Below are positions 12,315 to 35,342 of a DNA stretch of 64,000 bases, piece by piece. The stretch's first letter is position 1, and each line of letters opens with the position of its first letter. This stretch comes from Mesostigma viride (lineage: Eukaryota > Streptophyta > Mesostigmatophyceae > Mesostigmatales > Mesostigmataceae): NCBI GenBank assembly GCA_009746045.1, contig RPFO01000114.1, positions 357,219-421,218 of the forward strand, written 5' to 3'. Below the pieces are notes generated by a model, which saw nothing but the letters and a program-made list of their open reading frames with translations, was not told the DNA's origin and searched no databases. Position numbers and translations under genes: made by a program.

Positions 12315-12326
12315 GAGTTCCTAGTG
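12315..12326 (-). repeat. CACTA right terminal inverted repeat
   Basis: GAGTTCCTAGTG, the complement of CACTAGGAACTC. It directly abuts CATCCATC. Confidence 0.88.
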
Positions 12327-13320
12327 CATCCATCCATCCATCCATCCATCCATCCATCCATCCATCCATCCATCCATCCATCCATCCATCCATCCATCCA
12401 TCCATCCATCCATCCATCCATCCATCCATCCATCCATCCATCCATCCATCCATCCATCCATCCATCCATCCATATCCATCCATCCATCCATCCATCCATC
12501 CATCCATCCATCCATCCATCCATCCATCCATCCATCCATCCATCCATCCATCCATCCATCCATCCATCCATCCATCCATCCATCCATCCATCCATCCATC
12601 CATCCATCCATCCATCCATCCATCCATCCATCCATCCATCCATCCATCCATCCATCCATCCATCCATCCATCCATCCATCCATCCATCCATCCATCCATC
12701 CATCCATCCATCCATCCATCCATCCATCCATCCATCCATCCATCCATCCATCCATCCATCCATCCATCCATCCATCCATCCATCCATCCATCCATCCATC
12801 CATCCATCCATCCATCCATCCATCCATCCATCCATCCATCCATCCATCCATCCATCCATCCATCCATCCATCCATCCATCCATCCATCCATCCATCCATC
12901 CATCCATCCATCCATCCATCCATCCATCCATCCATCCATCCATCCATCCATCCATCCATCCATCCATCCATCCATCCATCCATCCATCCATCCATCCATC
13001 CATCCATCCATCCATCCATCCATCCATCCATCCATCCATCCATCCATCCATCCATCCATCCATCCATCCATCCATCCATCCATCCATCCATCCATCCATC
13101 CATCCATCCATCCATCCATCCATCCATCCATCCATCCATCCATCCATCCATCCATCCATCCATCCATCCATCCATCCATCCATCCATCCATCCATCCATC
13201 CATCCATCCATCCATCCATCCATCCATCCATCCATCCATCCATCCATCCATCCATCCATCCATCCATCCATCCATCCATCCATCCATCCATCCATCCATC
13301 CATCCATCCATCCATCCATC
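12327..13320. repeat. (CATC)n microsatellite, right block
   Basis: About 248 copies of CATC over nearly 1 kb with a single interruption near 12473. Open frames on both strands (IHPS and MDGW repeats) are artefacts. Confidence 0.97.
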
Positions 13321-13327
13321 GGGGATG

Positions 13328-13366
13328 GATGCTCCGTGACTCCCCAACGGGAGCACGAGTCTAACT
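13328..13366 (+). repeat. Short retroposon family B, 3' end copy
   Basis: Contains GCTCCGTGACTCCCCAACGG followed by GAGCACGAGTCTAA. The same block occurs at 15545-15580 (-), 34345-34376 (-) and 34467-34500 (+), mostly ending in a (TAAT)n tail. Confidence 0.7.
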
Positions 13367-13369
13367 TTT

Positions 13370-14445
13370 AGTTATAGCTACCGTAGTGGTCAAGAAGATC
13401 ACTTTGCGACAAACCTACTTTGCGATTTATGCGGATGACACCACCCTCATCGCGCGCCGGCCCCGAGCACATTTAGACCTGGCTGCATGGACTGTCTGGG
13501 CTTGGAGGCGAGGGCGGTGGGGTTGGAGATCTAAAGTGTCAAAACGGTCGAGGCGATGGTGATTGCATGGGGCTTTCAGTCGCTCGCCGGTGCCGCGGCT
13601 GCTGAACGGGACGGAGGTCCCGTTCCGTGATCGCTTCAAACTCCCATGGGGAGCATGCTCCCTGACTGTCACCGCCGACGATGTGGACATCCGCATGATC
13701 GGCCCATGGCCTGGGCTCGGCATCGTTCGCTCAAAACCTACTGGCACTCAGAAGGCCCTCGGCGAGCACCGCAAGCGCATGCTCCTCAATGAGGCCCTGG
13801 TCCTCACGGTGCTCACCTATGGCGCCGAGGCATGGACGCTCACGGACACGCTGGCCACCAATTAAGCCAGACGGCACGGTAACCAGGATGCTTCGTCAGG
13901 CCCTGAATGTCGGGTTTTCCACGCATAGGTCTTTAGAATCTTTGTACTGGTCAGGGCATGCCTCGCATTTTGGACCGTCGGCGAGATTAGACAGCGTAGG
14001 ATAGCATTCGTAGGACATCTTGCTCGCACCAGCCAGGCCGGTAGACACCGACCTCGGTCTGGCAGGCCCCCAGCCACTTGGCCAGCCACTAGGGCGGCAT
14101 ATCCTGACCTGCCGCCTGGCCCCAAGGACATACCTATAACAAGGTAGGCAAACATGTCATGACCTACCCACAGCAGTTGCTGGCCGACTACCTAGTGGTC
14201 CCAGCCCCGTTTGAACATCGCATTCACTCCCTCTCTCTTGCTTGGACTGCTATGCAGAACAAGAAGAAGTGGAAGACGATTGTCCAGGCTCATACGCCAG
14301 CCCCTGTGGGCAAGCCCCCTCCCCCCAAGAGGAAGGGCCGGACGCTTTGCTGAGTAGAATATAGTTGGGGTTTTCTACTAGATTCGATTAGCTAGAGTTA
14401 GATAAATTCGGTTTCGCGGCTTTGCCCCCCCTCCATCCATCCAGC
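13370..14445 (+). mobile_element. Degraded LINE copy with reverse transcriptase YADD
   Basis: The reading FAIYADDTTLIARR at about 13416-13460 carries the reverse transcriptase catalytic YADD box. Downstream are YGAEAWTL (13816) and a VGHLARTSQAG-like segment in other frames, as in the other LINE copies here. Several frameshifts and an in-frame stop near 13863 make it a pseudogene. The copy ends near 14430-14441 in CCATCCATCC, matching the tail of the first LINE. Confidence 0.72.
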
Positions 14446-14944
14446 AAGGGAATACGTGCTACATGATCTCCCAACGATCATGTTATAATTTTACATTTTA
14501 CTTTGCGACCCAAAAACAGGGTGAAATTTATAGTCTGGGACCCAAAATGAAGGCAAAGTTTTACGTTTGCGAGCCCATCGACTTGTTTATGGTCAGTGGC
14601 TGGTACCCAGCTTAATTAATGATTAATTAGGTACTCGCCTACCCAAGTGTTTTGTTTCATCATGCATGCACAGTGATTACATAGTCTGATTAGTTCTAAT
14701 ATAGGGCCGGGCATGGCCCTGCCAGAGTGGCCCGGTGCAGCCATGGAAGGTGAGCCCGGCCTGTACTTTATGACCTGTCTCACTACTTGGGGCCACGTGC
14801 ATGCATGCGGCATGGCGCAGGCGCGACGCGGTAACATTTGAACTTTGCGACCCAAAACGAAGCCCATGAAAAGCAGCTTGCGAGGTCGATTCGCGAAGTA
14901 TGTAATTCGTCGCAAAGTGATCTTGACCACTACGGTATTGTGTG

Positions 14945-15480
14945 GCCATCTCCCCTAGGGGTCTTGTCTAGCATGCTTCCCGCGTTTGCAAACACGCGGG
15001 CGCTTCCCCACGGGAGGGGGGTCGTTATCCTCTATGACCTGGGCCCACTTGGCCTTGTCCATCATCTTGTTCCAAATCACGGATCGAGAGGCCCGGAGCC
15101 CCCGGCCCCATCAACTTAATTAATTAATAGACACGTGACTGCGTGCCCCTCCGGCATGTCCTCTACTAGCTGTTCTTGAAAGTGCGGCCCTTTCGGCGTC
15201 TAGCATTAATTGCTGGGCCCGGCTCATGTGAGGAGGTGCCGGCCAGGCTGAGCTAGTCGCAGTCCTGCGGGGGGGCCACATGATGTGCCTACCTGGTTGG
15301 TGCGAGCTAAGTGCCCTACTAGCTGCAGGCGCCCGCCGCTGCTTAATGGTGCTGGTGATACAAGGAATGCCGAGGTACAAGTCTTCACTGCGGACATGAG
15401 CAGCCTTTCCTACACGAAAAATGGACCGCAGCATGTTGGTGAGTCCCGCGCTGTCCAGCTTTCTGGCAAGGTCGGCTGTT
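14945..15480 (-). mobile_element. LINE 3' fragment, inverted
   Basis: Shares the 3' UTR block with TTGCAAACACGCGGGCGCTTCCCC and the MLRSIF and STIKQRR coding blocks with the copies at 1-687 and 15585-16790. It has frameshifts and no tetranucleotide tail. Confidence 0.7.
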
Positions 15481-15505
15481 ACCTGCTATATAGGTACCGT
15501 GCATT

Positions 15506-15580
15506 AATTAATTAATTAATTAATTAATTAATTAATTAATTAATTAGACTCGTGCTCCCGTTGGGGAGTCACGGAGCAGT
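15506..15580 (-). repeat. (TTAA)n tail plus family B retroposon end
   Basis: A (TTAA)n run followed by GACTCGTGCTCCCG, the inverse of family B, and then the GGAT tail of the neighbouring LINE. Confidence 0.72.
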
Positions 15581-15584
15581 AACC

Positions 15585-16790
15585 CCGATGGATGGATGGA
15601 TGGATGGGTGCAAACAGTCCTACCGGTCTAATCTATCTACAACAGCTATCTACAACATCTATCTACAAAATCTGTCAACAACAACTCTACCCTAGGGGAC
15701 CTGTCTGGCGTGCTTCCCGTATGTTTGCACACGCGGGCGCTTCCCCACGGGGGGGGGCTCATTGTCGTCGTCTATTCATGACCTGGGCCCACTTGGCCTT
15801 GTCCATCATCTTTTTCCAAATCACGGAGAGGCCTAGGCCCCCCATGTCCTCTACTAGCTGTTCTTTGAAGCTGAGGGCCTTGCGGCGTCTAACATCACGG
15901 GGCCCGGCCCACGTCAGGAGGTGCCGGCCAGGCTGAGCTGGGCGCAGTCCCGCGGGGGGGCCACGTGAGTTGTCTACCTGGTTGGTGCGAGCTAGGTGCC
16001 CTACTAGCTGCAGGCGCCGCTGCTTAATGGTGCTGGTGATATATGGCATATGCCAAGGTACAGGTCTTTATTGCGGACATGAGCAGCATATCCTACTCTG
16101 AAAATGGATCGCAGCATGTTGGTGACCGCGCCGTCCAGCTTGCGGGCCAGGTCGGCGGTGAGGGTCCACGTCTCGGCCCCATACGTAAGAACAGGCAGGG
16201 CCTTAAACAGGTCCTGTTTCTCGATCTTGCCCAGGGGCTTGCGCCACAGGGCCCAGTATTGGCGTCAAGCGTGCCAGGCGAGGGAGATGCGGTGGTCCAC
16301 ATCAGCCTCGCAGCTGGGAAGCAGGCTACCCAGCAGCTTGACACGGTCCAGGTACAGGACTCGAGAGCCGTCAAGGAGAAAGAGGGCTGGCGGTGGGTGG
16401 GTGAGCCCAATCGCCAGAGCCTCTGTCTTCTTGCTGACCTCAAGCCCCACTGCACGGGGCCTCGATAGCCAGGCAGTCGAGCCACGTCTGCACGTGCCCA
16501 GTGTCCTCGAAGAGGGTGGTGTCGTCTGCATAGATGATGTCCGCCAGCCGAATCTCCGTTTCCGCTCCGCCATGCCAGAAGCGGTTGGTAACCTGCACCC
16601 CTGGTTCCCTACCCACGATGCGGGCAAATCGCTTGCGCGCCTGAGTCATTGAAGGTATTCGACCACAATAATGAACAGGTAGGGCGACAGCACGCAGCCC
16701 TGCCACACACCCTTCTGTAAAGGGCATGGTGGCGTGGTCCCGTAAGAAGAGCGCACCGAGCATGGTCCGTATTCTCCCAGTTCAGTAATT
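15585..16790 (-). mobile_element. LINE 3' half with reverse transcriptase core, inverted
   Basis: Read on the minus strand: GCVLSPYLFIIVV near 16715, YADDTTLFEDTG near 16535, YGAETWTL near 16180, and EQLVEDMGG near 15860. It ends at 15585-15605 in (GGAT)n, the complement of the (CATC)n tail. Frames are broken in at least three places. It is the longest LINE copy in the window. Confidence 0.8.
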
Positions 16791-18118
16791 AGTTAATTCC
16801 GTATTCTCCTAGACTTCTGCCCTGCGCTAGTGGCATCTCCATTGATGTACATGCATTATGCATTGTCCGCACCTGATGTTGATCAAATGATTCTGGATTG
16901 CGGTGGTGGTAATTAAAGATGATAAAAAGTTCTCATTGATGCACATGGCACTACAAATACACATTACATAGTTCAAAGCATGCAGCTGGTATAAAGTGCT
17001 AAATGTTACACTTCAGTTCTTACTACTCCCTCAAACGAGATCCTGGGTTGCAAGATATGTTGGTGCACATGAGCATGTCCAGCTGCATCACTAATGGCGG
17101 GTTAATCCTTTGATAAGGCTAGACACCTACCTCGCCGTTGTGTCTGACAGATCAAACCGGATCGGACTGGATTGCCACCCATTGCAATCCTTGTCAGCAT
17201 GCCAAATGGCGCTGGCCGATGTAAGATTTTCAGAACAAGTGCATCCGCGGTGTGCAGGTATTTTTTATGGTACATGAAGGGAGCCATTTACGCACCGCTC
17301 GAACAGGACGGAAATAGACGACACAAAGCACCCTCCCCGGCGCCCATGCTCATCACAGTACCAGGAATGGCTGGGGTGAGCACCAGGCTGGCACAGGGAA
17401 CCTGGAAGCTGGCCAGGTCTATGCCTGCCCTCACAGGCCATAGCTGGATGCAAAGCAGCAAATCAAGAACCGAAGTAGCTGATAGCCCGGACAATCCCTC
17501 TCGAAAGCTCCCAAGAGCAGCCTCAGGGATCAAACATTGGATGCCTTGCCTTTATGATGTCACAGGGACAAAGCCCCGTGCACCGCCACAACCCTTCATG
17601 CGCCCTTGCGGCGTGTGACATGCTAACCATCTTGCATAACCTACCGCACAACCTACACACGATGCTAGCACAAGTTAGGGAAGGATAGCGCTAGCACATG
17701 CTGCTATAAGGAACTACGAGCGGACCACTAGACCAGCGTAAGCCTCGCAAACTAGACATCTACCAAAGGAATTCCAGGGAGGGTGGCAGCTAGTATGAGT
17801 ACGTACAACCCATCCTGGACCGTCCGGATCATATGAAGTGGGCACAAGGACGATGTCCCCCCATAAGGCCGGGAAAGGAGGATGGTTCCACTGCCGAGAC
17901 TCCAGGTGGAATATCCCAATTCCTGTTCACGTACTTCCCTACATCTCAAAAGGCATGTGCGAGCTAGGCTTTGCGAGGGCCCCCTCTCGCCATGTGCAGC
18001 AGAGCAGCAGCAGAGCCATTCCCCCGCGTCCCAGTGAACTGTTCCAGCGTGAGGCCAGTCCAGCCGGTGCGCGAATGACATGCTTTTCTTACGAACAAAG
18101 GTTTGATCGGTTCGTGTT
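16791..18118. other. Intergenic DNA, no feature recognised
   Basis: This lies between a LINE copy and the 3' end of the TOM1-like gene. Only short, unconvincing frames are present. The downstream UTR and polyadenylation signals of the TOM1-like gene should lie at its right edge. Confidence 0.5.
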
Positions 18119-29154
<11,036 letters not shown>

Positions 29155-29888
29155 GGTAAAACAACGGTACCAAATCCTCCGAATCGCTGTGAATCTGGCC
29201 TTGTTGTCTTAGTTATCGGCGCTAGAAAACTACCAACGAGCCCTCATGCCACACGAAACCCCTCGTCGCAACAATATCGTCCTCAGACGCCTTCTGCCAG
29301 AAATGATATGGCAAATTGGTAGGGCAATTGAGCTGTGAAAACAGGATGCCAAAACGAAACCCTTGTGACGATATTCAAACGGTAGCCGACGGAAACACCC
29401 TTGAGAAAAATTCCATGCTTCGCTTTCGAACTGTGGTGTGCTCGACTGGCCCGCTGTTAGCGATGATCGACAGTCAAACTAGGGCGATTTACCGTGACTC
29501 CCATACCCCGAATCGTTCTCGGTCCTTTCACGTCGCCGAGGCCGAGGTCCTCTAGCCTTAATAAAAGGTCAGCAAAAGGTCAGAAATCGCGGGAGAGGGC
29601 CAAGTGAACAAGGAGTACTAGTATCAGTTCCTATCTGATGCTTGGTGTTTCTCACCAATCCCGACACAGGACTCCCGTGATGTAGCAGTCAGATGTTGTC
29701 ATTGCTATTCGAGCATTATGTATGGTGGCACACAGATGAGGGCATTGCACACCTGGCACCGGCCCACACATTCATGAACCGCACCAGGGTCCAGGGCCGG
29801 CGTGGGAAGAGACTGAACTGAACCTGAAGTGAAGGGCCGTGCGGCGCTTGGCGGGCCGAGTTGTCCATCGGTTACTTTCGGGAGTGGC
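29155..29888. other. Upstream region of the TOM1-like gene
   Basis: No coding feature is supported. The region should hold the 5' UTR and promoter of the minus-strand TOM1-like gene. No core promoter motif can be named with confidence. Confidence 0.45.
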
Positions 29889-30612
29889 TTTCTTATTCCG
29901 GGGCCCAATGGCCGGCGCCGCGCCAGACTCGCCCGCGTTTGGGCTTTGGGCGTCTTGGAATTTGGCTTTGGGCGTCTTGGAAGTTGGCTTTGGGCGTTTG
30001 CTCTTTTGGCAGATTTCTACACTACACTGGTACTACGTAAAAAAGCACAGACTGGTGCGACGTAACATTTTTAAACTTGGTAAAATTACCGCCGCACAGC
30101 CAGCCAGAACTGGACAAGGTGATGGCCGCAAGTAGTCGTTGCTGGGCTATCGTATTTGTAGCATGGGGCGTTTCACCGAGTCTACGGTTAGCATGATGGG
30201 GAGGATTCCTAACCTTCATTATGTGGGTTAAGTAGGGGTGCTCATAGTGGCCGGTTTCCCTCGCTTCCTTGTAAACCAGGCTCTGCGTCAAGATCACAGA
30301 CGACCGGGTAAGTAGTTGTTCCAGTCTGTTCTAGTTTGTATGACGCCTGCTATTAGGCGTTCTTGTTATTGTCGTTCATCATCGCCGTGACCGTCGTGGC
30401 CAGCAGCGTGCTTTTTTTACATACCGGATGGTGTCGACTTGTTTATTGATAGCGCATTGGTGAATATCGCTGCATGGAGGAATATCGGCTACAACCCGCG
30501 GGAAAGTGCTGGCTCCAATGTTCTTTTTGTATGCAGGATGACGGCACTGCCAAGCCGGAGACGAATATGACGCTCGTTATAATGCCAGTCATTCAGACCG
30601 ACTGCGCGACTG

Positions 30613-32808
30613 GTTGTGGGATACACGTTCCTGGTTGTGGGATGTGTTCCTTGTTGTGGGATACTTGTTCCTGGTTGTGGGATGCACGTTCCTGGTTGTG
30701 GGATAGTCGTTCCTGGTTGTGGGATGTGTTCCTGGTTGTGGGATACTTGTTCCTTGTTGTGGGATGCACGTTCCTGGTTGTGGGATAGTCGTTCCTGGTT
30801 GTGGGATGTGTTCCTGGTTGTGGGATACTTGTTCCTGGTTGTGGGATACACGTTCCTGGTTGTGGGATGCACGTTCCTGGTTGTGGGATGTGTTCCTGGT
30901 TGTAGGATACTTGTTCCTGGTTGTGGGATACACGTTCCTGGTTGTGGGATGCACGTTCCTGGTTGTGGGAAACACGTTCCTGGTTGTGGAATACACGTTC
31001 CTGGTTGTAGGATACTTGTTCCTGGTTGTGGGATAGCAGTTCTTGGTTGTGGGATGTGTTCCTGGTTGTGGGATGCACGTTCCTTGTGTTGCTGGTTGTG
31101 GGATGTGTTCCTTGTTGTGGGATACTTGTTCCTGGTTGTGGGAAACACGTTCCTAGTTGTAGGATACTTGTTCCTGGTTGTGGGAAACACGTTCCTAGTT
31201 GTAGGATACACGTTCCTGGTTGTGGGAAACACGTTCCTGGTTGTAGGATACACGTTCCTGGTTGTGGGAAACACGTTCCTGGTTGTGGGAAACACGTTCC
31301 TGGTTGTAGGATACACGTTCCTGGTTGTGGGAAACACGTTCCTGGTTGTGGGAAACACGTTCCTGGTTGTGGGAAACACGTTCCTGGTTGTGGGAAACAC
31401 GTTCCTGGTTGTGGGAAACACGTTCCTCGTTGTGGGAAACACGTTCCTGGTTGTGGGATACTTGTTCCTGGTTGTAGGATACACGTTCCTGGTTGTAGGA
31501 TACTTGTTCCTGGTTGTGGGATACACGTTCCTGGTTGTGGGAAACACGTTCCTGGTTGTAGGATACACGTTCCTGGTTGTGGGAAACACGTTCCTGGTTG
31601 TGGGAAACACGTTCCTGGTGGTGGGAAACACGTTCCTGGTTGTGGGAGACACGTTCCTGGTTGTAGGATACACGTTCCTGGTTGTGGGAAACACGTTCCT
31701 GGTGGTGGGAAACACGTTCCTGGTTGTGGGAAACACGTTCCTGGTTGTGGGATACTTGTTCCTGGTTGTAGGATACACGTTCCTGGTTGTGGGAAACACG
31801 TTCATGGTTGTGGGAAACACGTTCCTGGTTGTGGGAAACACGTTCCTGGTTGTGGGAAACACGTTCCTGGTTGTAGGATACACGTTCCTGGTTGTGGGAA
31901 ACACGTTCCTGGTTGTGGGAAACACGTTCCTGGTTGTGGGATACACGTTCCTGGTTGTGGGAAACACGTTCCTGGTTGTAGGATACACGTTCCTGGTTGT
32001 GGGAAACACGTTCCTGGTGGTGGGAAACACGTTCCTGGTTGTGGGAAACACGTTCCTGGTTGTGGGATGTGTTCCTGGTTGTAGGATACACGTTCCTGGT
32101 TGTGGGAAACACATTCCTGGTTGTGGGAAACACGTTCCTGGTTGTAGGATACTTGTTCCTGGTTGTAGGATACTTGTTCCTGGTTGTGGGATGTGTTCCT
32201 GGTTGTGGGATACACGTTCCTGGTTGTGGGAAACACGTTCCTGGTTGTGGGAAACACGTTCCTGGTTGTGGGAAACACGTTCCTGGTTGTGGGAAACACG
32301 TTCCTGGTTGTGGGAAACACGTTCCTGGTTGTAGGATACACGTTCCTGGTTGTGGGAAACACGTTCCTGGTTGTAGGATACTCGTTCCTGGTTGTGGGAT
32401 AGTCGTTCCTGGTTGTGGGATACTTGTTCTTGGTTGTGGGAAACACGTTCCTGGTTGTGGGAAACACGTTCCTGGTTGTGGGAAACACGTTGCTGGTTGT
32501 GGGAAACACGTTCTTGCTTGTAGGATACTTGTTCCTGGTTTGGGAAACACGTTCCTGGTTGTGGGAAACACGTTGCTGGTTGTGGGAAACACGTTCCTGG
32601 TTGTGGGATACACGTTCCTGGTTGTGGGAAACACGTTCCTGGTTGTGGGAAACACGTTCCTGGTTGTAGGATACTTGTTCCTGGTTGTGGGAAACACGTT
32701 CCTGGTTGTGGGATACACGTTCCTGGTTGTAGGATACACGTTCCTGGTTGTGGGATGCACGTTCCTAGTTGTGGGATAGTCGAGCCTAGTTGTGGGATGT
32801 GTTCCTGG
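30613..32808. repeat. 21-bp tandem array (GTTCCTGGTTGTGGGAAACAC)
   Basis: About 105 copies of a 20-21-bp unit whose variable part is GAAACAC, GATACAC, GATACTT, GATGTGTT or GATGCAC. Long open frames in five of the six frames are artefacts of a repeat that lacks stops. Confidence 0.95.
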
Positions 32809-32814
32809 TCCAAA

Positions 32815-33556
32815 TATAAAGGGGCACGGGAATTAGCGATAGCAGAGGGGGCTCGGGAATAACGTTAGCAGAGGGGCACGGGCACTAACGTTAGTGAAGG
32901 GGCACGGGCACTAACGTTAGCAGAGGGGGCTGGGCACTAACGTTAGTAAAGGGGCACGGGCACTAACGTTAGCAGAGGGGGCTGGGCACTATCGTTAGTA
33001 AAGGGGCACGGGCACTAACGATAGCAGAGGGGGCTGGGCACTAACGTTAGTAAAGGGGCACGGGCACTAACGTTAGCAGAGGGGCACGGGCACTAACGTT
33101 AGTAAAGGGGCACGGGCACTAACGTTAGCAGAGGGGGCTGGGCACTAACGTTAGTAAAGGGGCACAGGCACTAACGTTAGCAGAGGGGCACGAGCACTAA
33201 CGTTAGTAAAGGGGCGCGGGCACTAACGTTAACAGAGGGGGTGTGGGAATAAAGTTAGTGAAGGGGGGTGGGCATTAACGATAGCAGGGGGGGGAGGGCA
33301 CTTACGTTAGCAGAGGGGTGTGGGAACTAATGTTAGCAAAGGAGGGGGGGCACTAACGTTAGCAGAGGGGGCTGGGCACTAACGTTAGTAAAGGGGCACG
33401 GGCACTAACGTTAGCAGAGGGGGATGGGCACTAACGTTAGTAAAGGGGCACGGGCACTAACGTTAGCAGAGGGGTGTGGGAACTAATGTTAGCAAAGGAG
33501 GGGGGGGCACTAACGTTAGCAGAGGGGGCTGGGCACTAACGTTAGCAGAGGGGTTG
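32815..33556. repeat. Tandem array with ACTAACGTTAGT
   Basis: About 28 units of 25-27 bp alternating AGGGGCACGGGCACTAACG and AGAGGGGGCTGGGCACTAACG. The core CTAACGTTAG is palindromic. Confidence 0.93.
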
Positions 33557-33957
33557 TGGGAATTAGGGCCACGCACTGCCGGCAGTTACCACTCCCTGTG
33601 ATGATTGCATGGATGGCTTGTGGGTTCTGGCATGGGGTAGCACTGCCGGCAGTTACCACTCCTTGTGATGACTGCATGTCCCCGGCTTGTGTGTTCTTGC
33701 ATGGGGTGGCACTGCCGGCAGTTACCACTCCTTGTGATGACTGCATGTCCCCTTGACGCAAGGACGGCTTGTGGGGTCTTGCATGGCGTGGCACTGCCGG
33801 CAGTCACCACTCCTTGTGATGACTGCATGTCCCCGGCTTGTGTGTTCTTGCATGGGGTGGCACTGCCGGCAGTTACCACTCCTTGTGATGCCTGCATGTC
33901 CCCTTTATGCAAGGACGGCTTGTGGGGTCTTGCATGGGGTGGCACTGCCGGCAGAGG
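33557..33957. repeat. Higher-order repeat with ACTGCCGGCAGTTACCACTC
   Basis: Units of about 65 and 95 bp alternate. The block ACTGCCGGCAGT is palindromic. The longer unit carries an extra TGACGCAAGGACGGCTTGTGG segment. At 33958 the 21-bp array resumes. Confidence 0.9.
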
Positions 33958-34116
33958 ATACTTGTTCCTGGTTGTGGGATACACGTTCCTAGTTGTGGGA
34001 TAGTCGTTCCTGGTTGTGGGATACTTGTTCCTGGTGGTGGGAAACACGTTCCTGCTTGTGGGATACTCGTTCCTGCTTGTGGGATGCACGTTCCTGGTTG
34101 TGGGATACTTGTTCCT
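33958..34116. repeat. 21-bp array, second short block
   Basis: Seven or eight further copies of the GTTCCTGGTTGTGGGA unit, separated from the main block by the two unrelated arrays. Confidence 0.92.
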
Positions 34117-34315
34117 TCACATGTTCGCCGTTATTCCTCCATGCAGTTATTCCTACACGCACATCAAGATAGAGCTATTAAATATTTCCTTGTACATCCA
34201 ATGATGCTACGTCTTGGCTATGCTCACATTACTTGCCCACGCTCCTTGTTATGATAAGCTCACATGGGTCTCATTGCACCCACAGATCTTGCAGGATCGT
34301 TTAGCGTGTCCGATT

Positions 34316-34389
34316 GCAGCTGTGGCATTAATTAATTAATTAATTAATTAGACTCGTGCTCCCGTTTGGGAGTCACGCAGCTGTGGCAT
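34316..34389 (-). mobile_element. Family B micro-insertion with 13-bp target duplication
   Basis: A 48-nt insert (34329-34376: (TAAT)n plus GACTCGTGCTCCCG...) is flanked by identical 13-mers GCAGCTGTGGCAT at 34316-34328 and 34377-34389. This marks a 5'-truncated, target-primed insertion. Confidence 0.9.
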
Positions 34390-34466
34390 GCCTCTAGCAT
34401 GAAGGAGAAAGGGGGTCTCTGACCTTCCTTCCTGTTGTGCAAACAAAGGGATGAAAGGCAGTTCGG

Positions 34467-34527
34467 GCTCCGTGACTCCCCAACGGGAGCACGAGTCTAA
34501 TTAATTAATTAATTAATTAATTAATTA
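34467..34527 (+). mobile_element. Family B retroposon end with (TTAA)n tail
   Basis: GCTCCGTGACTCCCC... followed by (TTAA)n. A target duplication is not obvious. Confidence 0.65.
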
Positions 34528-35156
34528 CCTACCTACCTGACCTACCTATCAAGTTCTAACTAGCTCACTAGCTAACTAACTGACTAACTATTTTAACTAA
34601 GTAAGTACTAACTAACTACTAACTAAACAACCCCCGTTGCTCTGCCGAACTAAGTAGATGCCCTTCGATTAAAACGCACAAATCGTGAATGATGCAAGCT
34701 ACCGTGCCGACGCACAATTGATTCTTGCCCCCCTACGCGTCTAAATCTTGTATTGTTGTCAGTAAGCGCTCAACGTGAATGGGGCTAGCTGCCCAAATAT
34801 GAGATTCCACGGACAACACCGAAAATGAGAAACCACAGTAGCTACCAGCAAGTTACGAACACAGGACCTCCCTAAATCTAGTATCAAGTAACGTTATTTC
34901 CCCGTTTCGACGAACTTGGTCCATTCACATTTATAGCGGTGAATTAATTGTCACACCTTGCTCAGGCAAAGTGCGCCAAGTCCTACAGCATGTCTCCCCA
35001 TGTCATTCACTTAAATAAGGAAGGGAAATGTAAAGCCATGCATCGTGAAGCCGTATGAAAGGGCATAACCACCCAAATAATCAAGTTGGTACGTATAGTG
35101 TCAACCATGCGTGTCAGCCGTGCGTCGGTGTCTTCCGAAAACTATACAGCATATCA

Positions 35157-35342
35157 AGGAGACAACCATATTCTGATCAGACACTCCGCAAAGGTGAAAA
35201 CCTTTGCGTTCAGTGCCGGGCCGCGGAAAACGCGGAAAACGCGATCTGCAAATGAATCCGACCGGAATCGAACTGGGGACCTCCCAAACCATATAGTCAT
35301 GCTTCATCAACCACCGCAAATTGAAACGCAAATTGAAAAATA
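35157..35342 (-). mobile_element. tRNA-derived SINE-like element
   Basis: On the minus strand it begins with a tRNA-like head. An A-box-like TGGTTGATGAAGC lies near 35310 and a B-box AGTTCGATTCCGG near 35265, about 40 nt apart. It runs through an (inverted) CGCGTTTTCCGCG segment to end at GGTTGTCTCCTTGATA, the 3' signature shared by the micro-insertions listed below. T-stem pairing and anticodon-loop positions do not fit a working tRNA. Confidence 0.6.

Larger units (their letters stand above)
1078..12326 (+). mobile_element. Complete CACTA (En/Spm-like) DNA transposon
   Basis: An 11.2-kb element bounded by inverted termini. The right end, read inward, is CACTAGGAACTC; the left end is CGCTAGGAACTC, one mismatch. 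Next to each terminus is a dense array of GTGAGAAA-type motifs in opposite orientation (about 1098-1430 left, 11997-12310 right), the arrangement expected of CACTA subterminal repeats that bind the element's own protein. Inside are a tnp2-family transposase gene on + and a divergent companion gene on -, both free of stops and in phase across all inferred splice junctions. It sits in a (CATC)n tract. A clean 3-bp target duplication is not visible, because the left flank has a short GGATGGA interruption. It looks autonomous and recent; activity is inference. Confidence 0.88.
29889..33556 (+). repeat. Repeat-bearing unit, left inverted copy
   Basis: It starts at TCTTATTCCGGGGCCCAATG and has a head of about 720 bp, a 21-bp tandem array and a 26-bp tandem array. 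The same order, inverted, occurs at 41050-39008. The heads are nearly identical, with small indels such as TGTGTCACAC in the right copy. No real gene is seen in either. Confidence 0.88.

Noticed and set aside
30489-32813. 774-aa and other long frames over the 21-bp array (also 39221-40453)
   Set aside because: The unit length is a multiple of three and lacks stops, so five of the six frames are open. Unit variants do not preserve a protein pattern in any one frame.
35255-35330. Functional tRNA gene on the minus strand
   Set aside because: A B-box-like T-loop is present, but stems do not pair and position 37 of the anticodon loop is wrong. Better read as a SINE head.
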